Below are positions 12,189-24,163 of a stretch of DNA of 64,000 bases, piece by piece (positions within the stretch are counted from its first letter, which is position 1; each line of letters opens with the position of its first letter). Location: contig NC_056038.1 of assembly GCF_004379255.2 (NCBI RefSeq), forward strand, positions 11,384,729-11,448,728, read 5' to 3'. Position numbers and translations under genes: made by a program. The notes below the pieces were generated by a model that made no database searches, had not been told where the DNA came from, and saw only the letters and a list, made by a program, of their open reading frames with translations. The DNA is from Salvia splendens. Its lineage: Eukaryota; Streptophyta; Magnoliopsida; Lamiales; Lamiaceae.

Positions 12189-12378
12189 TGAAAGAGAGAT
12201 TGAGGTAATTCTTGTGTATTGTATTCATCGGTAATTCTCCTTGATATAGGAGTGATACATACTATTTTAGGTAGACAATATTCTATTCTAGTGTGTATCA
12301 ATTACCAATTAATTACAAATCTTCCCAAATATATTATTTTTCCTTGTGTGGTGTATTCTTGGTCTCCAAGCTTTGACA
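12189..12378 (-). repeat. 3' LTR of the copia element
   Basis: It starts TGTCAAAGC directly after the GAGGGGGAG purine tract and ends in CA at 12189 (TCTCTCTTTCA). The left border is the best TG/CA-compatible position but cannot be confirmed without the missing 5' LTR. Confidence 0.55.
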
Positions 12379-12389
12379 CTCCCCCTCAA

Positions 12390-15300
12390 GCTGAGCAGTG
12401 GCATCTCCAATACTCAGCTTGCCCAATGCTTCTTTGAACGTCTTTGGACTGACTGCTTTTGTAAGAATATCAGCAAGTTGATCTTCTGATCGAACATATG
12501 GAAGTTCTATCACACCTCCCTCCAGCTTCTCTTTGATGAAATGACGGTCGACTTCCACTTGCTTCGTCCTATCATGTTGGACTAGATTTTCTGAAATACT
12601 GATGGCTGCTTTGTTGTCACAGAACAACTGACTCTTCTGGCTTGGCGGAAACCCGATTTCTGTAAGCAACCTTCGCAACCACAAAATCTCAGTAATGCCA
12701 CTTCTGATTCCTCTAAACTCGGGTTCAGCGCTAGATAAGGCAACCACCTTTTGCTTCTTACTTCTCCATGTGACTAAATTCCCACCAACAAAGGTGAAGT
12801 ATCCTCCAGTTGACCTTCGATCTATAGGATTGCTTGCCCAATTTGCATCTATAGGATTGCTCGATCTATAGGATTGCTCGATCTATAGGATTACTTGCCC
12901 AATTTGCATCAGTGTATCCATCGACTTCAAGATCACTATTTGTCCTCAATAGTACTCCATGGCCAGTGGTGCCCTTTAGGTAGCGAACTATCCTTAGCGC
13001 CGCATTCATGTGATCCTCTTGAGGTCGGTGCATGAACTGACTTATCACGCCAACTGCATATGCGATATCTGGCCTAGTGTGTGATAAGTAGATCAACTTC
13101 CCTACTAGTCGTTGGTACTCTTCTCTGTTGGCTAGTTTAGCTCCATCTTCAAACTTCAACCCATGATTCACCATCATTGGGATGTCTGCAGGCTTGCAAT
13201 CTAACAGTCCTGTTTCAGCTAGGAGATCTAGAACGTACTTTCTCTATCTTAAAAAAATACCTCCTTAGACCTTAGTACTTCTATTCCCAGAAAGTATTTG
13301 AGTGGACCCAGATCTTTCATCTCAAATTCTTGGAATAAATTCTCCTTCACTTTCTGTATCTCCTCTTCATCATCTCCTGTGATTATAATGTCATCCACAT
13401 ATATAATCAAACAAGCTACTCGGCCTTCCCTTCTCTTTAGGAATAGAGTGTGGTCAGAGTTGCTTTGGGTGTAGCCACTCTTCTTCATGGCCTGCGCGAA
13501 TCTTCCGAACCATACCCTAGCCGACTATTTTAGTCCATAGAGTGTTTTCCGTAATCTGTACACTTGTCCTCCAAATTCTTCTGCATATCCTGGTGGTACA
13601 TCCATATACACTTCTTCTTTCTCCTTCAGCTCTCCGTGCAGAAAAGCGTTGGTCACATCAAATTGATGTAACTCCTAATTTTTGCAGGCAGCGACTGATA
13701 GCAATGTTCGGACCGTGTTCATCTTCGCCACAGGGGAGAATGTCTCTTCGTAGTCAATCTCATAGACTTGAGTATATCCCTTGGCTACTAACCGCGCCTT
13801 GTACCTTTCAATGGATTTGTCTTCCCTTCTTTTGATAGTAAATATCCAGCGACATCTTACTGGTTTCTTGCTTTCTGGTAAGGGACATTTCTCCCAAGTT
13901 TTGCTTCTAATCAAAGCATCCATCTCCTTCCTCATAGCCTCTCGCCAGTGTTTGTGTTTCATTGCTTCCTCAGCTGATTGAGGTATTTCTTCTTCTTCAT
14001 ATATTGCCGTTTCAAATGCTCGAGTCATTTCACTGAGATGCCCTTGCATGAGATTGGCAACTGAATACAGAGCTTTGCGTCCCTTCCAGTCTGGTGAGTA
14101 CTTCTTTGGGGGTACGCCTCTCGTACTCCTCGGAGGAAGCTCGAAGTTCCTCCCACTCATTGTAGGATTCTCATTTTCCTGTCTCACATGGTCAGTATCA
14201 TTGTATTCATTACTACTAACCTCGGGATCTCTGGACGGTGTCGATGGTGAAGCGATGTCAACTGAGTCCGAAGATGGATCATACAGATTTGGCGACCCGG
14301 TAGTACTGTTGTTCGCCTCGTCTGTTGGATCAACTTCTGTCACATGATTAGAAGTTTCTGAAACAGGCTGGATTGGGACAAGCTGGATTGAGACAGGCTG
14401 GAGTGGGGTAGATATTTGGGTTTCTGGGGTTGGTGACCAACTTAGCGGGTCACTAGTTGGTGTTTTAGGCACTGATTTCTCCCCCTGACCGCAAAGTTGG
14501 TTATAGAAATATTCATCCTCAACAAAGTCGCAGTTCATAGTAATGTAGAGACGTTTACTGTGAGGATCAAAACACCTATACCCTTTCTGATCCTTCCCAT
14601 ATCCTAAAAAAACACACTTAATAGAACATGGAGAAAATTTAGAACGGTCAGTTTTGGGTATGTGAACAAATACTGAACACCCAAAAATTTTTGGTTCGAG
14701 AGTGAGTGGTGGAGGAATTTGGTTTTGTGTAGAAAAAACGTCAAGAGGTGTTTTAAACTTCAAGATATGGGTAGGTAGACGATTTAGTAGGTATACTGAA
14801 GTAGCTATGGCTTCTGGCCAAAAGGATTTTGGAACATGAGAGTCTAGAAGAAGTGCCCGGGTCATTTCTAAGATTTTCCTATTTTTACGTTCTGCTACCC
14901 CGTTTTGTTCCGGAGTATGGGGACATGTGGTTTGATGCACTAACCTTTTTTCGGAAAAAAACTGATGCATGCGAGAATTTACAAACCCCCCCCATTATCG
15001 GATCTAAGTATTTGAATTTTCCTATTATACTGTGTGTGTACAAGAGCATAGAATTGAGTAAATTTGTCGAAAACCTCAGATTTTGATTTCAGAAAATAAA
15101 CCCAAGTCATACGCGTACAATCATCAATGAATAACAAAAAATACTTAAATCCATAACTACCCAAAACAGGGGCAGGACCCCAGACATCAGAGTGTATTAA
15201 AGAAATGTTGTATTCATACGAGAGTTATTAAGCTTATATGAGTGTCTGTGGCTCTTTGCCAGAAAACAAGTGTCGTAGTGAAAGGAAAATTAAGTACAAG

Positions 15301-17292
15301 AAAAATTAGGAAAAAGCAAACGCAAATATCCTATGGATGGGTGTTCTAACCGGCGATGCCAAAGCCAACCCTGTAATGTAGTCGATCCGTGAGTCAGCAT
15401 CGCAGTACCGTGTTGGGTCACCTTGTCCACATAATACAGTCCTTCTTGTTCAGTGCCATGCCCAACTGTCGAGCCAGTCTTGAGATCATGTAAAACATAG
15501 AAATTTGGCTGCATCAGTAGTTTGCACTGTAACTCCTTAGTAACATGACTGACAAACAGTAATTTATGTGCCAATGATAGGACATATAGACAGTTTGAAA
15601 TCTTTAGTGTGGGAGAAATCCTGATAGTTCCTGCTCCTTGAACTAGAATTCGATGTCCGTTTGTTGTCTCCACAAACTTCTTTCGAGGAGCAGATATGTT
15701 AGTAAAATCAGATATATCAAACGACATAGTATCAGCAGCACCACAATCAAATATCCAATCACTGTCTGTTTCTTGTGTTTCGGATGCACCAATAAGAGCT
15801 AGGGCCTGAAATTGATTTTTACACACAATATTGGGGTCAAAATCTAATTTCTGAGTTTCTGGGTTTTTTTTCATTTATGACGGAATTGTGGGGCTGTTTT
15901 AGATAGAGAGTTTTTGAATGGGGTCTTTTATGCAATTTTCCAAATTCTGTGGGTATTTTTTTAGAGATAGGCAAGTGTTGGGGCGGAATTGTAATGGATT
16001 TATGTTTCGGGGGCTGTTTTGCAATATGACTAAAGATGGGGCACTTAATACCAAAATTGATACCTTCATCCTCCCAAGACTTCGACGACGGCGCATTCTC
16101 CCGAATAAGAGCAGCCGACGCCCGCGCCGTCTCCTCTGATTTCCGATCGGCGCCGTCGGCGTGCTCCCGGACCTGCTCCACGCCGGGGTTGCCCGCTGGT
16201 TTCGCAGTGTCGGTAGCGCGGTCAGCCATCGCGATTACTGCCCGCCCATGGTTCCTGTTCGACGCTCTTGCTGCCCTCGATTTCTTCATGCCATCCCACC
16301 AATCGGGATACCCAATAAGGAGAAAACACCCTTCCTTCGTGTGCTTCCAGCCGCCGCAGTGTGAGCACGTCAATTTATTTCTGTCCTCATCTTGGCGTTT
16401 GGTCCAGGGGCGATTGGTGGCTGGTGGTGGCTGGCCGGAACGGCCGCGGTCAACAGCAGAGACCGGTGCCAATTCCGGGATGTTGCGAGTGACTGCCTCC
16501 TCCGGTGCCCAGAATTTGGTCATTGTTCGACTCCCGTCGAACTATCCCGTAAGCCATTCGTACGGTTGGTAATGGATCTCGTCTCATAATTTCCTTTTTA
16601 ACAGCTTCGTATTTATCATCTATCGCCGTGATAAATTGGTAGAGCCTCTGTTTCTGAACTATCCTGCTATACTTTTCGATTGCCGATGTGGCCTCTCCAT
16701 CCATGGGATTGGGTTCCCGTCGATCAATCGAGATCCACAATCCTTGTAGTTTTTGCCATAATGCTTCTAATGACATTCCTTCTTGCTTGATGGCACCAGT
16801 TTGTCTGTGCAGGTCATAGACCTGGAAAGGGTCCGCGTCGCTGCCATACGTGACGGCAAGGCCCTCCCATAGGTCATTCACCGTTGCGTATTGCGACACT
16901 TCATTGACCAGATCGGCTTCAATGTTATTGATAATCCAGTTGAAGACGGTGTGGTCTCGTTGTTGTCACTTGTGGTAGGAGTCCGATCGAGGGGGAGGTT
17001 CAGTTACTCCGTCAATATGGGACGTGAGTCCCTTCCCTCCGATCGCCCTCTCCATAAGGTTGGCCCAAAGGGGATAATTCTCCCCATCCAATTTCGACTT
17101 GACGATGATTTCGCCTAAAGACTCGGGCTGATGAGTCTTGTCTGGTGGATTTGATTTGCTTGGTACAGATTCAAGGCTTTGTCTTAAGAACTCCGCAAAT
17201 TGAGCGGCGAGTTCAGGGGTGAAAACAGGCGTTCTTTGGCCTGCTGTCTCAAGTTTTGGTGTTTCGGTGTCAGAATGGTTGGTTTCTGACAT
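12390..17292 (-). pseudogene. Copia gag-pol polyprotein, multiply broken
   Basis: Gag starts at 17292 (MSETNHSDTETP) with a Retrotran_gag_3-like segment (SKLDGENYPLW). A stop follows YHK, where a tryptophan codon is expected (16966-16968). The frame shifts near 16500 before the zinc knuckle CSHCGGWKHTKEGC. The protease active site reads WIFDCGAADTM, so the usual DSG is DCG. Integrase has LWHRRLEHPS, FIDDCTRMTWVYF, RSDNGG and [13 protein letters not shown]. Reverse transcriptase has [13 protein letters not shown] and YVDDIIITGD. RNase H has SSAEPEFRG, LFCDNKAAI and HFIKEKL. The frame is lost again near 14970, 13680, 13490-13250 and 12870. A short local duplication of an ATAGGATTGCTCGATCT unit lies at about 12840-12895. 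Confidence 0.9.
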
Positions 17293-17357
17293 GGGGTTGT
17301 TTGCAAGTACGAAAATTCGGGAAAGGTTTTATGGACGATGATGAGATGCTCTGAGAT

Positions 17358-17856
17358 TGATAGAAATCCATGGGTTCCATCTTAAAACCAATTGGTGATA
17401 AGATGAGAGGCCCATGAGACTTATATAGTGGATCAAGCTCTTTGTGTACACCGATGTGAGATATTATTATATTCGTTTTTATGTTTCAATTGCCAACACC
17501 CTCCCTCAAACCCTTCAAGGTGAATCTTGGAGGGGTTGGATATTTTTATGATCGATTGGACAATCGGCCCAACTTTTTTTTCGATCGGTTGGACCACTGG
17601 CCCAAATTTTCAGCCCAGTTATACTACTGGGTCAGTCATTTTTTTCGGTTTCAGCCCAGATATACTGCTGGGTCAGTTAAATATGACCCACAGTCGGCGA
17701 CCCGCTCTGATACCATGATAGAAATCCATGGGTTCCATCTTAAAACCAATTGGTGATAAGAGGAGAGGCCCATGAGACTTATATAGTGGATTAAGCTTTT
17801 TGTGTACACCGATGTGAGATATTATTATATTCATTTTTATGTTTCAATTGCCAACA
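17358..17856 (-). mobile_element. Complete TRIM (terminal-repeat retrotransposon in miniature)
   Basis: Two 141-bp direct repeats (17358-17498 and 17716-17856) differ at only a few positions and have TG...CA ends (minus strand TGTTGGCAATTG...TTTCTATCA). Next to the upstream LTR is the initiator-Met tRNA primer site TGGTATCAGAGCGGG (17701-17715). Next to the downstream LTR is the purine tract GGGTTTGAGGGAGGG (17499-17513). The 217-bp interior has no coding capacity. This is the full TRIM layout in 499 bp. The flanking 5-mers do not match perfectly, so the target duplication is unresolved. Confidence 0.85.
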
Positions 17857-18099
17857 AGAGGCGGCTGAGTGGGGGGCGTGGCAGCTGATGGACACGAAAT
17901 TTACATGTTTGAAGGGGTTAAGACTTAAAGTTGTTTTGAATGAAAATCATATGACTTACATGCACTTTGGTCTATATTCCTATCATTTAGTATTTTGACG
18001 TGTTTATTGAGTTTTCATAGTAGAAAGGGTTAAACGAGATTAAGTACTAGAGATACGAAGATCAGAGCCGAATCGAGGGTGGATGACTAGGCGTCCCTT

Positions 18100-18612
18100 G
18101 GCCTTACTAGCTAGAAGCTACCTTCTTGTCTTGCCTCTCCAAAGCCTCGGCGAACCCGAGAATCCCATCCATTGAAATCCATCGTTAAGCCCTCGATTTG
18201 AACCTTATGTCTCAAACATTCTCACTCTCCTCGAGACCCACCTTTCTCTTCAAAGCGATCAATTCATAGTAATGCTCCATGACACACTTGGTGTCTTGCC
18301 TCAAATCTTGGAATTATAGGGGCTCGCCTTCTCCTCATAATGTCGGACCACCATGTAATTAAACTCGGAATTGCAAGCTTCACTTTGTCCTTCTCAGAGT
18401 AGTTGTGTAGAAAAAAGATTTCTCCATGACTCCCACTCTAAGTACGCGAACGTTGAACTCCGGAATGGTATACTTAGAGTTTCTTGATGGATCAACATAA
18501 CGGACTTCCTCATCTCCTTCATGGTACATATCTCGATCTTATAGCCTCTGTGGTCGGTCCCTATACTGATTGACATGCCGATCAAACTGCGATTCTCCTC
18601 TACCATTGCCAT
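18100..18612 (-). pseudogene. Ty3/gypsy gag relic
   Basis: Minus-strand frames, read piecewise, give a gag-like series: NSKYTIPEF, YLEWESW, EKDKVKLAI and WWSDIMRRRRAP, then a segment like QDTKCVMEHYYEL. This is the order seen in the retrotransposon gag domain of plant gypsy elements. Frame changes and stops break it. No LTRs or pol were found next to it. Confidence 0.65.
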
Positions 18613-18639
18613 AGTATGACTTTAATATAAGGATCTCTA

Positions 18640-19046
18640 GACTAGGCTTGCCAACAAGACAATTTTTTATTTAGGCTTTTGAACTTCGACAATTTTTACG
18701 CTTTGTAAGAAAATGATAAAAAATAAAATAAAATAGAACAACAACTTCAAGCATATATGTAACCAAGCAAAAGAAGAAATTTTTGGATTACATTGTGCAG
18801 AAACATACATAACACATCCAGAATTTATAGTTTGGGGTACGAATTGTACAACAAATAATTACGAGATACTATAATATAAGAATTTTTATTTGATGTACGA
18901 GTTGTATTAAAAATAATATTATATAAAATAATAAAAATAATAGTGTATAATATAAAAAAAACAAAGCTATTAAAAAGTAAGAATATTTTTTGTTTAATTA
19001 TGTGTCTTACTACAAGTAATATTATATAGATGATCAAATATAGTAA
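18640..19046. other. AT-rich spacer
   Basis: Very AT-rich, with long runs of A and T. No gene or clear repeat border was seen. Confidence 0.4.
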
Positions 19047-19056
19047 TAGGGTATAA

Positions 19057-19341
19057 GGGATGCGTTATAATGCTAACTTTTCTTAAATTGTTAACTTGCT
19101 AACTCATCAACGTAGTGTATTAAAAATGTCAACACGATCACGTTAAAATGTCAACACATATTTGTGTTGACATTTTAATAAACTATGTTGACATTTAAAT
19201 ATTAATGTCAACGCAATGTATTAAAATATCAACTTAAGTTTATGTTGACATTTCAGTATCATCGTATTGACATTTTTAATACACTACGTTGATGAGTTAG
19301 CAAGTTAACAATTTAAGAAAAGTTAGCAACGGATCACACCC
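19057..19341. mobile_element. Mutator-like MITE with a 10-bp target duplication
   Basis: The terminal arms are long and nearly perfect. The words GCTAACTTTTCTTAAATTG and ACTCATCAACGTAGTG occur in both arms in inverted order. The ten bases TAGGGTATAA flank both sides (19047-19056 and 19342-19351). Target duplications of 9-11 bp are diagnostic of the Mutator superfamily. The 285-bp element has no coding capacity. A diverged relative lies at 53256-53478. Confidence 0.85.
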
Positions 19342-19351
19342 TAGGGTATAA

Positions 19352-21018
19352 TATAGAAAATCAAAGCAATTATAAAAATATGCATAATACGAAAAATAAA
19401 AAATAATTAAAACATACTAAGTATTATAATCTAATATCTAGAAAAGAAAACAGAAGTGCAAATAATTACATAACTAAAAGAACTAATTACATAACAAAAA
19501 AAAGAAAAATGTGAGTTTAGAAATAAAACAATAGAAGCGCAAGTAGTTAGCAGTACACATAACATTAAAAAAGGTGAACAAATATTAAATAATTCTCCTT
19601 TTGCGGCATCAGTATCGAACACGGGACAACATGTAGAAATGAGCAGCCGGTTGCCACTGGCGCAAACAAAACTTAAATAATCCTATACTAAACGAAGTAT
19701 TAATATTATTAATTTTGGGGTACAGCTATTCCCATACTTGTTCCCACTTAGATACGCCACTGAACACATCCACGATGTTGCGGTTCAAATTTCAGCTCAA
19801 TCTAACAACGAATGACATATCTGATATTACACCGATAATAGAAAATCATACATAAAATTAAAAAAAAGGTATAGCCAAAACTTATAAGAAGAAGAATAAA
19901 GGATGCGAACTCTTGCACATAAACCAAACAAATTTCTCCCCAAGACTTGCTATTTAGCAAAAGTCAAATGACCAAAAGCTCAACCTATAAAAAATTTAGC
20001 TAAAGAGGATAGAAAAGATGAGAGATAAAGAAGTGTAAGAGATACTGGACCTCATTGAGATCTTAGACCTTCTTCAAGACAATGAAGACAACCTAGGTTC
20101 TTCAATGGATTCACTCTACGATGCGAGTTACCTAGGTTTGCATCATCTGCCTTCGCCTCATCCAGTTAGACAAAGCTTATTCCGTCTGCGGTGCTACAAG
20201 ACGAAGTCGATTTTATCTTTGGATATGACACACCTAATCCAATAGCACTAACGAGACGTATCCCATCCCGCGAATATAGACATTCATTGACTCGACTAAT
20301 AACATTACGGTTTCAAATTTCAATTTATATCTTTTAGTTATTTACAATTTGTATTTTTGTGTAATTTTTCCTTTCTTCAATTTCTATTTTATTTTGAGTG
20401 AAAATTTTCCTTTCTTCTATTTCTATTTTATTTTTCTTTGAGTTTTATTCGACAAGTTCTTTATATATGTACCCAAATCATCATAACAATTAGTATAACA
20501 TAAATTATAAGATATTATTTTAATTAAATAAATATATGAAACTTTCATATTAATAATACTCCACGTGGATATTTTATATTATCATGGGTAAATTTTAAAA
20601 TATCAATAACATTGAAAGATCAGTTAGCAAACGACTATTGAGTTGTCTCGCAAATTTAAGAGTCAAGCTTTTATATTCCCAACTTCCTTTAAAATTCTAA
20701 ACTTTTAAAACAATACGAATTTTAATATAAAACTAATAAAACAAAATAAAAAATAGAAAGAAAAGTGTGTTATTGGAAAATGAATCTCTAACTTATTAGA
20801 AAATGAAATTTTATAAAATAAAATGTTTTTATTTTTAGGGAATAAAATATTTTTATTTTAGAGAGCAGATTTTGGTTAGTCTAATTTCAAATTGGATGCT
20901 TCCATACATTTATCAAAGTAAGAAGAAAACCTCGTAATCGGATGCTCAAATAGAGTGAAAATAGGTTTGTAGCCATGTTTCCAGTTTGAAGACGAAAATA
21001 CGCTGTAATTTACAATGC
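19352..21018. other. Intergenic, AT-rich, no gene recognised
   Basis: Only short frames are present on both strands. Nothing was assignable to a family. Confidence 0.4.
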
Positions 21019-21504
21019 TAAGAACCCGCATCGCGTCTCGATGCGGGCTCTATCTCATCTCGGAGAGACGAGACCGCATCGAGACAGCGATGCGGGCTCC
21101 CGTCTCGCCCCTAGCCCGTCCATGTCTCACCGCGGAGAGGCAGCACGCGAGACAGCTCGCCACGCGCGTTGGCCACGTGGCGAGCTCCGGTTCATCCGTG
21201 ACGCCCACTCGCCGGTCCGCGAGTGGGCGTCGTTTATTTCCTTTGAAAATGTTTTTTTTGTTTTTTTAAATTCAGGAAAAATTCGAAAAATAAAAAAAAT
21301 CCCAAAAATATACCGTTTATAATTATAGCCGTTATTTACAAATTTACAAATTTTTTTTGTATTTTTTTAAGCTCTCAATCACTTCTGTAAATATCAAATC
21401 ATTCTCACAAATTAATCCACCATAAAAAAAACTCTATATTCTCACTCAAACACTCTACATTCTTCATCTCAAAACATTATTCTTCTTCCAAATTTAATCC
21501 ATTC

Positions 21505-22704
21505 ATGGATCCATTTGAGCAAATGCGTCGAATAATGAAAGAATCACTAGAAGAAGATCGACGTAGGGAGGAGGAGGAAGCCGCTGCAAGGTTGGTATGC
21601 GATTACTTCTGTGAGAACCCGGTATGGGGAGAGACCTACTTCTGTCGCCGTTTCCGCATGCGGAAACGGCTAGTTATGCATATCGCAAATACATTGGCAG
21701 CCCGGGAAGAGTACTTCCAAGAAGGGTTCGACGCCATTGGTCGTCCCAGTCACATGACGCTCCAGAAATGTACTGCAGCAATCCGTCAGCTTGCTACTGG
21801 ACAAACGACGGATTTGTTCAACGAATACCTGCACATTGGGGAAAGCATTGGGAGACTGTGTTTGATGAACTTATGCAAAGGCGTTCGGGCAGCCTTCACC
21901 GACGAATTTCTCCGGAAGCCAAGCACCGCAGATTGTCAGTTTCTGCTCCGACTTTACGAACAAGTGCACGGATTCCCCGGGATGCTTGGCAGCGTCGATT
22001 GCATGCATTGGCAATAGAAGAATTACCCTGTGGCGTGGAGGGGGTCATACACGAGCGGCCACAAAGGCACCCACCCCACCGTTATACTCGAGGCCGTTGC
22101 CGACTACCGGCTATGGATTTGGCATTCGTATTTTGGGGTCCCCGGATCGAACAACGATGTCAACATGCTCAACCAATCCGACCTCTTCAACGAAGTTTTG
22201 AATGATAAAGCGCTGGTCATTAACTTCATCGCTAACAACCGCCAGTATAAAATGGGGTACTATCTTGCCGACGACATCTATCCGAAGTGGCCAACCTTAG
22301 TGAAGACGCTCAACAAGCCGATGAACGAAAAACAGACTCCTTTTGCACAGAAGCAAGAGGCTGCTCGCAAGGATGTGGAGAGAGCATTCGGGGTTCTCCA
22401 AGCTCGATTCAACATTATCAAAGCTCCGGCTCGTACGTGGTTTATGGAGAATATGGTCGACATCATGTATACGTGCATAATCTTGCACAACATGATTGTC
22501 GCCGACAAAGGACCTGAGGCGGGAAATTGGTTCGACCCTGAAACCCCGAGAAGCTCTACCGCAAGTAGTCCGCCTCGCAGTGGAGTGCATCCGTCTTTGC
22601 AGTAGCGGCTATGTGTTCGGGCAAGGAAACGTAATTCTATCGCCCACGCCCAACTCCAGGAGGATCTAATGGAGCACATTTGGGCAAATTCTGGCAACCG
22701 GTAG
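21505..22704 (+). pseudogene. PIF/Harbinger (HARBI1/ALP1-like) transposase, broken
   Basis: The frame starts MDPFEQMRRIMKESLEEDRR and is collinear with the intact 418-residue copy at 61699-62955. Three lesions are visible. A basic segment of about 17 residues after the N-terminal acidic helix is missing. The W codon in GSVDCMHWQW is TAG (22015-22017). A Glu codon near the C terminus is TAG (22603-22605). The DDE motifs GSVDCMHW, GVPGSNNDVN and KDVERAFGVLQ are otherwise kept. No Myb/SANT-type accessory ORF is present. Confidence 0.9.
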
Positions 22705-23059
22705 ACACACATGATCATCATTAGACAACTCTTTCTTCTGCTTCTTTGAGTTTTGAGATTTTGAATTTAGAGAAAGTGAACGGAAGATTTTAAATTATGT
22801 ATTTTTTATTTTTTTTAGGATTTTAATTATGTAATTTTTTTAATTTTTTTTAGAATTTTAAGTTGTAATGTTATTTTATTTAATGAAGTGTGTTTTTATT
22901 AATTGAATTTGGTGGAAATAAAAATAAAAAATGAAATTGAATGAATAGTTAAGGGATGAGATGGTTAAGAGATGGGGGATGCAAGTGTTGTCTCTTAGTT
23001 AAGAGATGGGGTGAAAAGTACAGTGTAGCCCATGAATAGTGAAGAGATGAGACGGTTAA

Positions 23060-23984
23060 GAGCACCCGCAACGCATCTCGCGGGTGTCTCTTATCTCGTC
23101 CCTCCTAGACGAGACGGACGCGGGACGCGTTGCAGCGTCCCATCTCGTCACCATCCCACCGAGACGCCCGTCCCACCGAGACGGATGGCGAGCCATCTCG
23201 CCACGTGCCCGCGCGACGTGGCGCGCTCTGGCGCCACGCGTGACGCCCACTCGCCGGCCCGTGAGTGGGCTTCGTCAAGCTGACGCAATAAATTATTTTT
23301 TTTAAAAAAATCGAATTAAAAAAATTAAAAAAAAATAACGGTAATATTACCGTTCAACGGTAATTTTTAAAGTTTTTTAATTTTTTTCTTTTATTATTCT
23401 ATAAATACTCCTCTTTCACACACACAAACACACATTTATTCTTCTCAAATCATCTCTCTTTCCTCTCCAATTTTCATCTCAAATCATCTCTTTTATTCTT
23501 CTCCCAAATTTAATCCATTCATGGATACATTTGAGCAAAATGCGTCGAATAACGGAAGAATCACTTGAAAAAGATCGACGTAGGGAGGCGGAGGAAGCCG
23601 GTAGACGCACATGATCTTTCTTCAGCTTCTTTGAGCTTTGAGATTTTGAATTTAGAGAGAGTGAGCGGAAGAAATTAAATTATGCTTTTTTCATTTTTTA
23701 GGATTTTTAATTATGTTTTTTAAATTTTTTAAGAATTTTAAGTTGTAATTTTATTTTATTTAATGAAGTGTGTTTTTATTAATTAAATTTGTTGGAAATA
23801 AAAATAAAAAAATGAAATTGAATGAATAGTTAAGGGATAAGATGGTTAAGACACGGATAAGAGATGGAGGGTTGCAGGTTCTGTCTCTTAGTTAAGAGAT
23901 GGAGTGAAAAGTACAGTGGGGCCCATGAATAGTTAAGAGATGAGACGGTTAAGAGACAGATAAGCGACAGCGTTGCAGATGGCC
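23060..23984 (+). mobile_element. Non-autonomous Harbinger element B, nested in element A
   Basis: It is flanked by TAA at 23057-23059 and 23985-23987, and has the terminal words CACCCGCAACGC and GCGTTGCAGATGGCC. It keeps the family's GC-rich left end, the CACTCGCC hairpin, an ACGGTAATATTACCGT palindrome and a TATAAATA box. It also keeps the first codons of the transposase (from 23521, already frameshifted). The sequence then jumps from GGAGGAAGCCG straight to the 3' untranslated part (GTAGACGCACATGATC). It is therefore an internal-deletion derivative of about 925 bp. Confidence 0.88.
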
Positions 23985-24163
23985 TAAGAGACGGGGATGC
24001 GGATGGCCTAATACTCCTACAACGGAAAATTAACTTAATAAAAGAAATATGAACACCAACGCGTTTTCTAAAATAAAAAAACATGGAATTTGAGAAACGC
24101 TCACTGTTCCTCTCTCTATATTTCTCTCTCTTCTCTTTACCATCGTAGACTCTGTGTCACGAC

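Larger units (their letters stand above)
12189..17352 (-). mobile_element. Degenerate Ty1/copia retrotransposon, 5' LTR missing
   Basis: Minus-strand order is gag, protease, integrase, reverse transcriptase, RNase H, purine tract (TTGAGGGGGAG), then a 3' LTR starting TGTCAAAGCTTGG at 12378. Integrase before reverse transcriptase defines the copia superfamily. At the 5' side only a remnant of a primer-binding site (TCAGAGC) remains, beside a TRIM. No matching 5' LTR was found. The coding region is broken by several stops and frameshifts, so this is an old, dead copy. Confidence 0.9.
21022..24008 (+). mobile_element. PIF/Harbinger element A, interrupted by a related element
   Basis: TAA duplicates flank both ends (21019-21021 and 24009-24011). 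The termini are GAACCCGCATCGC and, inverted, GGCCATCCGCATC. It contains a broken transposase gene. The stretch 23060-23987 is a second, smaller Harbinger element plus its TAA duplicate. With it removed, element A is about 2.06 kb, close to the intact copy at 61399-63415 (2,017 bp). A near-perfect hairpin (GACGCCCACTCGC and its inverse) lies at about 21201-21232. Confidence 0.85.
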
